Below, piece after piece: positions 8,496 through 19,300 of a stretch of 23,933 bases of DNA (positions within the stretch are counted from its first letter, which is position 1; every line of letters starts with the position of its first letter). The position numbers were made by a program, and so were the translations under genes. The notes beneath the pieces were generated by a model. It saw only the letters and a program-made list of their open reading frames with translations. It had not been told where the DNA came from and did no database searches. Source of the DNA: Auxenochlorella pyrenoidosa (Eukaryota; Chlorophyta; Trebouxiophyceae; Chlorellales; Chlorellaceae); contig KQ481945.1 in the NCBI GenBank assembly GCA_001430745.1, positions 297,528-321,460 on the forward strand, given 5' to 3'.

Positions 8496-11400
8496 GATGG
8501 CAGGCCTACATCCAGAGGAAGAGCGATCGGCGGCAGCAGGCAGCCCTGCCAACCTCTCCGCTCCCTCCCTCCCTGCAGAGATAGAGCAGACGTTGAAGCG
8601 CGTGAATGAGGGTGTGGAGGACTGGGATGCCCTGTGGGACAAGCTCGAGGAGACCGAGGTGCGAGCAGCCCGGGCCCGCCAACAGGCGGCGGGCGCTGCG
8701 GGCAGGAATCTGCCTCGCCCGGTGCGTGAGGACTCCACCCCATTCTAGCTGCTTGCGCCACCCTGCAGGACCCCAGCCAGCGGGACAAGATTGTGGTGGA
8801 GATGAAGAAGGAGCTGAAGAAGCTGCAGCGCCTGCGTGAGCAGGTGGGAAGCAGCGCCCGACACAGGCTGCCTTGCCAGGCTGCCGACAAGCAGTCGCAT
8901 GCAGCATGCCTCACATCCAGGCATCTGCACTCGCCACACATGCCCCTTCCCCCCACAGGTGCGCGGCTGGGCAGCCAGCGGGGAGGTGAAGGACGACACG
9001 CGGCTCACAGATGCGCGCAAGGCGGTCGAGCGCCAGATGGTGAGGCAAAGGCAACAGCAGGGTGGGGTGGGTGTGTGTGGGGGGGGGGGCTGCGTAGAAC
9101 ATGCCCGTGTGGCTGACATTATTGTACCGTGGGCAGCACATCGAGAGTGGCAACAAGCCAGGGCGCCGCCTGGCAGAGGGGAGCCTGGTTAGCACACACC
9201 AGGCTGTTGGTGCGCCCTCTGCCGCACCGATGTCTGAGTGTGCTGACAGGCGTGTCTGGCGAGCATGGTGCCAAGGTCCCTCCACCTGCACCCTGCCTCC
9301 GTCCTTCCCTCCCTCCTTGCCTCAGGAGCGGTTCAAGCTGCTGGAGCGGGAGCTGAAGATCAAGCAGGCAGGCTGGATATGCTGGCTGACTGGGGCCGGG
9401 CTTGGTGCCCCCGCGCGGTGGAAGAACATCGCAGCCGTTGAGCCCAGAATCGCGCTGCGCAGTTGCTTGCAGAGCCTCGTGAAGGCCGCTCCCAGTTGAG
9501 CCGCCCGCCCATGGTGCAGCCCACAGTTTATCACCCGGATGGATGGGCTGCCTGGTCAACTCCCTAACCCCACACCCCACACCCCCTGCCGCCTTGGCAT
9601 GCAGTTCTCCAGCGAGGGCCTGATGCGTGACAGCACCGATCCCCTCATGGTGGCCAAGGTGGGACTTTGCCGCCAGGGCCGCAGGAAGCAGCATAGCAAC
9701 TTTGCTATGCCGGCATGCGACTCACGGTCGAGAATGGCTACCTGGCACTGGCAGCACGAGTGGCCGGGGTGGTGGGAAGCAGCCGCGTGTGTAGCAGCAT
9801 GGGCGCTGCGGGATGGCCAGCGGACGGTAGGGTGTTGCAGCACGTGGGCTGGCTGAACCCCAGCCCCCTCGCTCTCCTGCCTTACCTGGCCCTACCTGCC
9901 CAGGTGCACTGTGCCGATTGGATCAACGACTCGGTCAGCCAGCTGGAGACGCAGGTGGGGCCGCTGGGTACGGGGGGCCGGGCAGGGCCGGCAGCTGATG
10001 GTCACCGAAGAGGGAGCCTGGAGGTGCCGTGGTGCCAGCTGTTCAGGCAGGCCCATTATGTGAATGCAGTACTGCTAGTTCTGCCCTCCTTGCACTGCCT
10101 GCCCTCAGATTGAGCACTTTGAGGCGGACCTGGAGGCCATGGGCCCGCAAAAGGGCGGCAAGAAGCCGGCCAGGTGGGTCGCGGGCAAGAGTACGGCTTG
10201 CGCGGGCTGCACACTGCTTGCTGGTGGCCCCATGGGGCAGGCCGCCTGCAGGCCTACAAGCCTCACCGGCAGAATAAGGGCAGGCTTCCTCCGCTGCTCG
10301 TCTGCCGCTGCCCACCCCTGTGCCTGCTGCCCTTCCACCTGCCTGCGCAGGGTGCTGGAGCTGGAAGGGTTCATCAGGCGGCACCAGGGGCACATGGCCA
10401 AGCTTGAGCAGGTGGGGTGATGTGCGTGTGTGGGTGGGTGGGGGGTGGGGGTGGGGGTGGNNNNNNNNNNNNNNNNNNNNNNNNNNNNNNNNNNNNNNNN
10501 NNNNNNNNNNNNNNNNNNNNNNNNNNNNNNNNNNNNNNNNNNNNNNNNNNNNNNNNNNNNNNNNNNNNNNNNNNNNNNNNNNNNNNNNNNNNNNNNNNNN
10601 NNNNNNNNNNNNNNNNNNNNNNNNNNNNNNNNNNNNNNNNNNNNNNNNNNNNNNNNNNNNNNNNNNNNNNNNNNNNNNNNNNNNNNNNNNNNNNNNNNNN
10701 NNNNNNNNNNNNNNNNNNNNNNNNNNNNNNNNNNNNNNNNNNNNNNNNNNNNNNNNNNNNNNNNNNNNNNNNNNNNNNNNNNNNNNNNNNNNNNNNNNNN
10801 NNNNNNNNNNNNNNNNNNNNNNNNNNNNNNNNNNNNNNNNNNNNNNNNNNNNNNNNNNNNNNNNNNNNNNNNNNNNNNNNNNNNNNNNNNNNNNNNNNNN
10901 NNNNNNNNNNNNNNNNNNNNNNNNNNNNNNNNNNNNNNNNNNNNNNNNNNNNNNNNNNNNNNNNNNNNNNNNNNNNNNNNNNNNNNNNNNNNNNNNNNNN
11001 NNNNNNNNNNNNNNNNNNNNNNNNNNNNNNNNNNNNNNNNNNNNNNNNNNNNNNNNNNNNNNNNNNNNNNNNNNNNNNNNNNNNNNNNNNNNNNNNNNNN
11101 NNNNNNNNNNNNNNNNNNNNNNNNNNNNNNNNNNNNNNNNNNNNNNNNNNNNNNNNNNNNNNNNNNNNNNNNNNNNNNNNNNNNNNNNNNNNNNNNNNNN
11201 ACACACACACGCATACACACCCCAGGTGCTGCGGCTGCTGGAGAACGACCAGGTGTCGCCGGATGAGGTGGAGGGGGCGCTGCACGACGGCCTGGAATAC
11301 TACCTGTCGGCCTCCACAGACGCGGGTGCGGGTGGGAGGCGGCGTTGGGTGCAAACGCGCAGCCATACACTGGGGATGTATCTATGTGCGGCCTGCCGTG

Positions 11401-14400
11401 CGTGTGAGCCTTGGCACAGCTGACGGCGGCGTCAGCTGCAGCACTGGTGGTGATCGTGTTGGGAGGATGGACGCCTGAACTGCAGGATGCCGCAGCAGCT
11501 GCGGCCAGTGCGATGAGGGGTGCGCCCCACGCTCCCCCTCTGCAGACTTTGTGGCTGACGACTCCATGTATGACAGCCTGCCGCTCAAGGAGGTGGGCCA
11601 GGAAGGGGGCGGCAGGGGAAGGGGCTTGCGCAGGGTGCGCTGTTCTGGGCCTTCTGCGCGCAGCTCTCTAGGTGCCTGTCGCCCGGTCGGCTTTGCTCGG
11701 TTTCTTCAAGGTTCTGCTGCCCTGTTGGTCAACTGCAGATCGACGACAGCATCGGAAAAATCACGGCGCACACGCCGCGCGCCGGCGGCAAGGGCAAAGG
11801 TGCGCCCGCGCTGCAGCGGTGACGGGCGGTGCAACTTCTCCAGGGGCTGGCTTGCCTGCAGAGCCCGCTGTATGCCTGTATGCCCTGCTTCTGTGCCGTC
11901 GCCTGCCGGCGCCCTGGGTTTGGTACCCCGCCCCCGCCCCCCCCCACACACATCCAAGGCCCTCACCCCACCCAACCCCATCCACCCGCCACCACCCACC
12001 CCCTCCTCCCTGCTATAGCAGACTTCGCAGAAGGCGAGGCGCCAGAAGGCGCACCCGAAGCCGTCAAGGGCAAGCGAGGCAAAGCCGGCAAGGCCAAGGG
12101 CAAAGGCAAGCCTGGCAGGGGCCTCGAGCCCGGCTGCAGAGCGGCAGCGGCAGGCCGCGTGCCCTGGCCGGCACACCTCCCGCCAAGCCATCCCCCCAAG
12201 GAGCGCCGGGGGTGCCGAAAGGCTGCTCGGAAACAGTGCGCCGCCCTCGTGCCTGTCCTTTGCACAGCCACAGGCTCCCCCCTCACCTTCCTGCAGGTGG
12301 CGATGTCGGCGCCAAGGGCGCTGCCGCCACCGCCAAGCCGCCGCCGGTGGCCCCTCCCCCAGGTCTGCAGCAGCATGCTCCCGCCTCGCCCTCTGCAGCC
12401 ACCAGCCCCTCAGCCATCAACCGATCAGCCTCTTTCAAGGCGGTGGCTGCCACTGGTATCAAGCCGCCGCCGCCGCCGCCCCCCGGGACGGCAGCAGCAG
12501 CAGCAGCAATGGCGGGGGAAGCAGCAGGGGGCTCTCCGACCAAGGCGGGGGTCGGGCCTGAGACGCCTGCCCAGATCGCGCAGGCAAGGCAGGGAATGGC
12601 GTGGCTGCGCATACCGAGCTGAGCTTGCCCAACACATCTTGGGGGTAAAGGCCTGGCTGCACATACTGCTGAGCTTGCACCCGCCCAACTACCGGCCTGG
12701 CAAGCTGCTGCTCCGAGCACGGAGTCATCGCCAGCGTTCTCCCTGCCCTGCAGGCAGGAGCAGCCACCACGCCGCCCACCCCCCAGCGCGCCAGAGTGGT
12801 GGCCGCACCAGCAGCGCCTCACAAGGCAGCAGCACCCTGTGTGCCTACCCCCTGCCCCCCCGGGGCTGCTGCCGCCGATGCCGGCTCCCCCCAGGGCCCT
12901 GCCTTCTTGACCCCTGGGGTGGGGGCGGCTGCAGCCGCAGCAGGCGCCGGTGAGGAGCCGGCCACCGAGGCGGCAGCGCTGCCGCTGTCCCCTACCTCTG
13001 CAGCGCGGCTCGGGGTGTTCAACGAGCAAATGCTGCTGGCCGCGGCTGCTCACCAGGCAAAGCAGCAGGCGCGCCAGCAGGTGCAGGCTGTAGGGCAGTA
13101 CCCCGCGGCAGCTGGCCACCTGCTGCAGCCCGGTTCCCCGGCGCAGCCAGGCCTGGCTGCCTCCCTGCCGGTCGTTGAGGTGCCTGCTGGCCTCCCTCCA
13201 GTGGCCTTGACACCTCGCACCGCGGGCGCCTACCCTGGCATGCCACCCCACACCAGTGGCCACTCGCCGCTGTCTGCGCTGGCAAATGCTGTCTCAGCGG
13301 CGGCAGCTGCGGCGGCGGCAGGCAGCGGCCCCTTCTCCCCCGTACGCCAGCTCAGCATGGGGCCTGCGCCTGCTCTGCATCAACCGATGCATGCAGCAGC
13401 CCTGCCTGCTGTGCATGGGCACATCGCGCCCCCTGCGTCGTCTCTGTGGCAGGCCCCTGGCCAAGACGACATGTCTCCTCGCAGCGTGCGCAGCAGCGCA
13501 AGCCTGGGCGCCCCGGGCAGCGAGGCAGACAGCCGCCGGGGCGTGCTGGCGGCCCCGGCGGCCGCAGACTCGGAGTTTGCCAGCGCGGCCGCTGCGGCCG
13601 CGGTGGCCGGCTTCTCAGCCAACGGCGCGCCGCGTGCGGCGGAGCGCGCCGGCGGGCCCGGCATCCCCACCGTGCTCAGCTTCAATCACCTGGAGAGCCA
13701 GGCCGAATCTGTGTTGGGGCTCGGGGGCGCAACCGGCGCATGGGACGCCCTCGGTGCTGGTGCGCACCCCCCTGCGCGCCGGGAATGGGGGGAGAGTGGG
13801 AGGGACTGTGCCCGCAGGCAGCAGGATTTGCAGATGCCCGTACATGCGCTTGGTCAGCTTGCAAACGCGCCCTGTCGGGCAAGGAGACAGCGGGCACAGC
13901 ATGCCGTCTTTGGCCTGCTTCCCCACAGGCGGCGAGGAGGCGGCCCCGTTGCCCAACGGCTCGGCTGCTGGGGAGGCTGCCCCGGAGGGTGGCACGCCCA
14001 GGGCGCAGGGGCCCTGGGTGCCAACCCTGCGGGAGTTTCAGCTGCTGGAGGGCTCAGTGCAGCACAGGCGAGGGCCGCTGACGCACGTGCACCAGGGTGG
14101 CAGGGGCCATCCTTGCCATGCTGGCTGAGCAGGGGCGACAGCAGAGGACGGACTTCCATCCTGCTGTGCTTGCAGCAGGGACCCCTGCAGGCTGGGGGCG
14201 AGTTGGTTGGCAGGGCGTCTGCCCAGGGATGCGGCTCCATTCGCCCCTGGCTGGCGGCCCTCCCTGCCTCCTGCAGGCCACAGCCCGGCGATGGCGACTG
14301 GGCCCTTGGGGAGGGCGAAGTGAGTGCGGCAGGCACGCCGGCGCCGACGCCGCACCCTGTCATCACTCCCGCCTCCTACCCCAACCAGGCGAGCAGGGCG

Positions 14401-16076
14401 CTGCCCCCAGCGTGCCAGGCTGCGTCCAAACCTCGCGTGCACGCTGTTTGCTGCAGGCTTGCAGCAGCGATGCGTGCAAGTGCAGCGCTTGGTGCAGACC
14501 CTGCACGCTGCCGAACCTTCCCCACGGCTGCAGGTGCACCCCAGCCTGCGGCGGGAGGAGACCTTCAAAAAGCTCAGCGCGGAGACCTGCTTCTATGCAT
14601 TCTATTTCCAGCAGGTGGGGCTGGGGGCTGGGGCTCATGCCGTTGCTGGTGCCTGCAAGGCAGGTAGGGTGCCTAGCCGCTCAGGGGTTTGCTCCAGTAT
14701 TGTCATGTGCTGCACCAGAGGTTGTGTTGGGGTGTGGGGGACGTCTGCGCTTGACCAAGGGCCTCAAGTTTGCTCTGCCTGCCACCCACCCTCCCTGCCG
14801 GCGCAGGGCTCCCGCCAACAGCTGTTTGCTGCCAACGCGCTCAAGGCGCAGGGGTGGCGCTTCCACACCCAGTTCCAGGCCTGGTTTGCCCGCCAGGCGC
14901 GCCCCCGCCTCGCAGCGCCCAGCGCAGGCGCTTCTGTGCATGCATGCTGCGCCGCCCCTGGGGCACAGTTCTGCGATGCCCTGCTCGGCTGCTGCATGGC
15001 TATGCCTTGCTGCTGGGCACCACGGCTGATGCTTTCATTTGCTTGGCACCCTGTGATTTCGCTCCCTCGGCACCTGTGTTTTCCACCAGGCTTTGTTCCT
15101 GAGCATGTGGACCCGTGCCGTGGTTATTCGTTCAGCCGAGATGTTCCAGGGATGCACAAGATGGCTGAGACCTTGTGCTGGCTTCCCCTTGTCAGCGCCA
15201 ACACGAGGAAGCCCAACGCGAGGTCTCCGCCATCTTTTGCGCCCCTGAAACAGCTCGGCTGAACGAATAACCACGGCACGCCATGACAAGCGGCGACCCC
15301 AGGCTCTGAAGAAGGCCCACATCTTTGAGCATGTGGATGGCCATGCCCCCCACCCGGCTGCAGAGCCAGCCGCGAGTTGTGACAGAGTCACACGAGCAAG
15401 GCCCCCTCATCTACTTTGATGCCCTGCTGTGAGCGCCGCTTCAGCCAAGTTGTGTGCTGCAAGAGCACGCCATCCCCGCCTGCTGCTTGGCCAGCAGGAC
15501 TGCGTGCACACTCGCACCACGCCCCCTCATCTGTTATTGGTCTCCTGCCGAAGACGCTTCCCGCCCGCCGGGGCGTCGCTGCCCGCCGGCGCGATTCTCT
15601 GATGGGCCCCAATGCCTTGCGCCCCTCCCCACGGCAGGCACAACGTGACGCCCCCCTCGGCGGGGCTGTCGCCGCAGGCGCCGGTGTGGAGCGGCTGGTG
15701 CCCGCGCGTCTCCCGCCCAGACTTCATCTTCGAGGTGGGCTGGTGTGGGCTGCAGCACACCCGGGACTGCCAGTGAGGTGCACACCGGGCTGGGTGTGGG
15801 CTCCAGCACACCCGGGACTGTGCTACACATCGGGCAGGGCGTGGGCTCCGGCACACCCAGGACTGAGCTGTACACCGCGAGGCTGGCTCCCACCCTCTCT
15901 CCTCCACCTCTCCGCTCCTGTGCTGGCGCCTCGCCCTCTGTACCCCACCTCTCCGCCCCTGTGCTGGCGCCCCGCCCTCTGTCCTCCACCTCTCCGCCCC
16001 TGTGCTGGCGCCCGGCCCTGCGCTGCAGTACAAGTTCATGGAGCAGGAGGACACGCAGGCGCCCAGCGACCCCTGA
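8464..16076 (+). CDS. NOT3: CCR4-NOT transcription complex subunit 3 (NOT3/NOT5)
   Basis: Scaffold subunit of the CCR4-NOT deadenylase complex in mRNA decay and translational repression. Exons: 8464-8491, 8579-8658, 8769-8843, 8959-9039, 9326-9367, 9605-9658, 9904-9954, 10109-10173, 10351-10411, 11226-11325, 11546-11592, 11739-11799, 12022-12114, 12297-12583, 12754-13759, 13929-14067, 14277-14388, 14534-14614, 14807-14896, 15364-15428, 15638-15734, 16029-16076. The total is 2763 bases, 920 residues, close to plant NOT3. Residues 1-228 are the Not3 N-terminal coiled coil (RKLQSEIEQTLKRVNEGVED, ERQMERFKLLERELKIKQ, VLRLLENDQVSPDEVEGAL). The middle is low-complexity Ala/Pro/Gly. The C-terminal NOT box (about 770-920) has PHPVITPASYPNQ, CFYAFYFQQ, GWRFHTQFQAWFARQ, EQGPLIYFDA, GWCPRV and DFIFEYKFMEQ. 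Six introns need GC donors. Least certain are donor 12115, donor 13754 versus 13760, and 14897 (GC) versus 14936 (GT, adding 13 residues). Confidence 0.93.
10461..11200. other. Assembly gap (740 N) inside a NOT3 intron
   Basis: All bases are N. The left flank is G-rich (GGGGGT units after a GT donor at 10412). The right flank is (AC)n running into the acceptor at 11223-11225. The protein continues directly across it, KLEQ to VLRLLENDQ, as in NOT3 of other eukaryotes, so no coding exon should be missing. The true length is unknown. Confidence 0.95.
15100..15111 (+). repeat. 12-base direct repeat, left copy
   Basis: TGAGCATGTGGA occurs here and again at 15326-15337. The left copy ends two bases before the palindrome; the right copy starts 45 bases after it. 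The offset makes a simple target-site duplication unlikely, but the pair brackets the element. Confidence 0.7.
15114..15280. mobile_element. 167-base imperfect palindrome (fold-back MITE or hairpin-RNA locus)
   Basis: The outer 27 bases (15114-15140) are the exact reverse complement of 15254-15280. Inward, pairing continues with scattered mismatches and one single-base gap to a centre near 15197, so almost the whole unit folds into one arm pair of about 83 bases with little or no loop. Most differences between arms are transitions, as expected for an ageing inverted duplication. It lies in a NOT3 intron on the sense strand. No transposase ORF is present and no clear target-site duplication is seen. 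It could be a fold-back/MITE element or a small-RNA precursor; the sequence alone does not decide. Confidence 0.65.
15326..15337 (+). repeat. 12-base direct repeat, right copy
   Basis: Second copy of TGAGCATGTGGA, identical to 15100-15111, downstream of the palindrome and inside the same NOT3 intron. Confidence 0.7.
15737..15876 (+). repeat. Minisatellite, three units of 45-50 bases, last NOT3 intron
   Basis: Units start at 15737, 15787 and 15832. Each has the core GTGGGCTCCAGCACACCC or a close variant, followed by GGGACTG or AGGACTG. The array begins two bases after the donor at 15735. Confidence 0.85.
15904..16026 (+). repeat. Minisatellite, three units of 41 bases, at the last NOT3 acceptor
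   Basis: Units start at 15904, 15945 and 15986, an exact 41-base period, each beginning CCACCTCTCCG and containing TGTGCTGGCGCC. They are C/T-rich, and the third runs into the acceptor CAG at 16026-16028, so the array supplies the polypyrimidine tract. Confidence 0.88.
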
Positions 16077-16372
16077 AGCCACGCCACAGCCTGCGTCGAC
16101 GTCTGCGTGGCAGCTGTCTGAGGCATGCCCCGGCTGCACCCCCCGGGGGTCAGACCCTTGGTGCGCAGCGGCATGCAAGCGCTGCAAGGCGTGAGGAAAC
16201 CAACCCAGGAGGGCAACGGGACCCTTGATCAAAAGGAGACAGCTCGTTGAGCTGAACAGCATCAAAGGGACAGGCAGGCAGGCAATGAAATGTTAAGGTG
16301 CAACAGGGTAGAGTGCGGTCAGTCTCTGGGGGTGGGGTGCGCCAGGCAGCGCGGGCACCTGCGGGCGCCCCC
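16077..16372. other. Convergent intergenic region (NOT3 / bestrophin-like)
   Basis: Only 296 bases separate two stop codons on opposite strands. No TGTAA was found on either strand here, so the 3' UTRs may overlap or use other signals. Short GGCA repeats occur at about 16270-16285. No ORF is supportable. Confidence 0.7.
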
Positions 16373-19300
16373 TCACACCCGGCCATTGGGCACAGTCCAG
16401 TCGACAGGGTCAGGGCTGACAGGCCGTGCCGCAGCGGGCGTCGACCCTGCGCTGGGTGCCGACGACATCTCCACCCGCCGCTGCCCGGCCCCTCGCAGGC
16501 CTGCCAGCCCTGCGAGGCCTCGCAGGCCGTTGTGCCAGCTGCTGCTGCCGTCCGCGCCCGCAGCCACCTCCCCCTGCTGCTGCTTCTGCTGCTGCTCCTC
16601 ATCTCCCTTGGGGGGCCGCTCACCGCTGCGGAGCTGGAACACCACGGGCGGCGGCGCCAGGCTGGTGTCGGGGGAGGCGGCTGAGCTGGCGGCCATGACG
16701 GCTGAGCTGTCGAGGTCTGCCATCATCAACCTCAGCGCGCGCAGCGAGCCCGCGCAGATCTGCAGGGGTGGGTGGGTTCCGAAGCCCGCGGCGCTCTGGG
16801 CACATGGCGAACGGACGCCGAGGGGAGGCGCAGGCTGGCAGGCGTGGCATGCGGGACTGCATGCCGGGCTCCGGGAAGGGAGGGTGCAGCGCAGAGCGCG
16901 ACTCGCTGGACATGCATAGAAGCAACGGAAGGCGCATCTGGCCTGTTTGACGCACCTGGTTGAGCGGCAGCACACGATGTGGCTCCTCGATTTGCACACC
17001 TGGCAAACGGCAAGCGGGGGCGGTGCATGGCAGCTGTCAGCAGGAGGGCGCACATAGGAGTGCCGGCGGCCGATCCCCCGCAAGTAAACCTGCGAAAGAC
17101 CCATTCTACAGAACCCTCCTATCACACAATTTCCCAGCTGCTGGCACCTACAAGCTTTCCTCTGCCCCGTAAGGTGGTGGCAGGGGTGGGGCTGGGGGGC
17201 CGAAAGGCGGTGAAGGGCCCTGGCTGGACTCTCCGCTTACCGACATTCTCGGCGCCGGTGATGAGGAAAGTGAACACCGCCATGACGGGCAGGGTGAACC
17301 ACTTGAAGAGCGGCTGCGCCGGGCAAGGCAAAAAGGGGCGGGTCATGCCGAGGTGAGGCCCAGGGTAAGACCCAGCGCCGCAGCAGCTGCGCCTCCTGCG
17401 CGGACCTCCCGGTCGCACTGCAGCCACGCAGGGTGCAGCAGCAGAGCATGCACAGCCCGCAGCCACACATGGGCTGCGGGCTCACCCAAAAAGCAAAGGG
17501 GAGGAAGGTGATGTAGCAGAGGATGAAGCGGTGGGTGTGCCTGCAGGGTGGACATCAAATGTGATTGATTGGTCGGTTGATTGATTGATGGATGAGGGCG
17601 GGGCAGGCAGGCGAGCGGACAGCAGGTTCAGTGGGTCTCCCGAGGCGTGTTGCAATCGGCGCGTGCGGTGAGGCGACTCCTTGGAGCTTGCAAACGGGGC
17701 CTGCCTGCCAGCGCTGCTCTCGATCCACCGCTTGCAGCGCCCCTGTGGGCGCGCAGGCAGGCGCCCCTGCATGCCCCCGCCACCCACCTGTTGTATGCGT
17801 ACGGCACCGCCTGCTTAAGGATTCGCTCGCACCCGCCTGCGCACGCGGGCGGTGCGGAGGGCGCGGCGCGGCGCAGGGTTCAGCGTTGGCCGCAGAAGGC
17901 CGCCGGGCGTGCCTCGCCCCGGGCAGCCGTTGCAACGGCTGGCCTGGGTCTCCCTTTCGACCCTGCTCTTATATTGCATGGCGCGTTTCCCAGACAAACA
18001 CGACGGCGGCAAGCCAGGCGGTGGCGCCGGCCACCTACCAACAATGGTGTCGACCTGGTTGAGCAGGAGCTCCAGCTGCTGCCGCTCCATCTCTGCCAGC
18101 TTGGCCTGGTCCAGCAGGCGCGACATGACCTGCGCGGCACGGCAGGCACGACATGACGGCATGCAGCGACACTGGGCGCACGCGCAGCGACGGTTGATGC
18201 ACCACGGGCTGCGGCCCGCGGGCTGCGGGCTGGCGCCTGCACCGGCGGGGCGCGTGCGCCAGCCGGCGTGCAAGCCTCAAGCAGATGAGCGGGCGGTGCC
18301 AGCCTCAGACGCTCTGCTCGGCACACTGCATCCTGCAGCCCGCCTCGCACCTGCAGAGCCGCAATGGGCGGGATGCCCCCTTTCAGCCGCGCTCTGAGGT
18401 AGTCCAGCTCAGCAGGCAGCAGCACCCCCTCTAGGTGCTGCAGGGGCAAGACCAACGCCGGACGCGTGAGCATCGGCGGGGCGGCGCGTCGAGCAGCCTG
18501 CAGATGGCTGGGTGTTCGAGGACGCCGCGCCGCGCGCCGCGCGCCTCGCGCACAGGTGCTGCGGCGGGGGCCCGCCCGGGCCCTGCTGCCGCGAGGTACC
18601 CCACCCTTGCACTACCACCCAACACCCCCACCCCGTTGCCTGCCCCCAGCTGTTACCCGATCAAAGCAGGCACCAGCTCAGCCGCGGACAGGCTGCTGCG
18701 CAACCAGATAGGCTGCTGCTCAGCAAAAGCGGGCACCAGCCCGCGGCTGCCACTCACGTCGTTCAGGTAGTGCTCCCGCTGCCGAAGGTAGGCGGCCAGG
18801 GCGGGCATGAGGGAGGCAGTCCAGCGGTACAGCGGGGCCACCAGGTGCGGCGTGTCGCGCCCCACGAAGGAGATGACCTGGCGGCGCAGGGCCGGGGTTG
18901 GGGGTTGGGGGGTTGGGGGGTTAGGGTGTAGGGCCAGGGGGGCCGGAACCGAGCGGAGCTGGCCGACGCGAGGTGGTGCACACTGGGGCGCGACGGGCAG
19001 CACTTGTGCGTCCGCATGCAAGGTGGTGCACACTGGGGCGCGGCGGGCAGCGCTCGTGCCTCCGTGCACACGTCCGGCGCCGCCCCGTCCCTGGGCCCTC
19101 TGGAGACCGTCGCATGGCGCCCCTGCATGCCAGCGCGCGGCGCGCGGCCCCAGACCGCGCCCCCCCACCCCACACACCCACACCCACCCACCCACCCACC
19201 AGGCGCAGGATGCTGCGGACCACAATGTAGCCGCTGCCCCACAGCGTGCGCGCCTCCCACCACCGCGAGTAGCTCGAGTTGGTCTTGAACAGCATGAGCA

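Larger units (their letters stand above)
14936..15363 (+). other. Large NOT3 intron carrying a fold-back element
   Basis: This interval is intronic under either donor choice (GC at 14897 or GT at 14936). It holds the palindrome at 15114-15280 and a 12-base direct repeat. It ends in CAG at 15361-15363 before the exon coding QPRVVTESHEQGPLIYFDA. Confidence 0.75.

Noticed and set aside
10043..11478. Several long reading frames across 10043-11478 on both strands
   Set aside because: They exist only because the run of N is read as codons; the real exons end at 10411 and restart at 11226.
12796..14667. One 623-codon frame on the plus strand
   Set aside because: Only its first part is the NOT3 exon 12754-13759. 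Beyond 13760 it runs through introns in the wrong frame, away from the NOT-box coding frame.
15100..15337. 12-base direct repeats as a target-site duplication of the palindrome
   Set aside because: The right copy lies 45 bases from the palindrome end, and 12 bases is long for a MITE duplication. Possible only if the element is larger than the hairpin.
15638..16026. Repeats near the NOT3 end as a CRISPR-like array
   Set aside because: Units are contiguous without unique spacers and lie in an intron of a eukaryotic gene.
18582..18757. Minus-strand coding-like stretch (GLVPAFAEQQPIWLRSSLS) as an extra bestrophin exon
   Set aside because: It lies directly after the donor of exon 18877-18758, and joining LND to HLEGVLLPAE gives the expected spacing without it. 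It is intron read-through.
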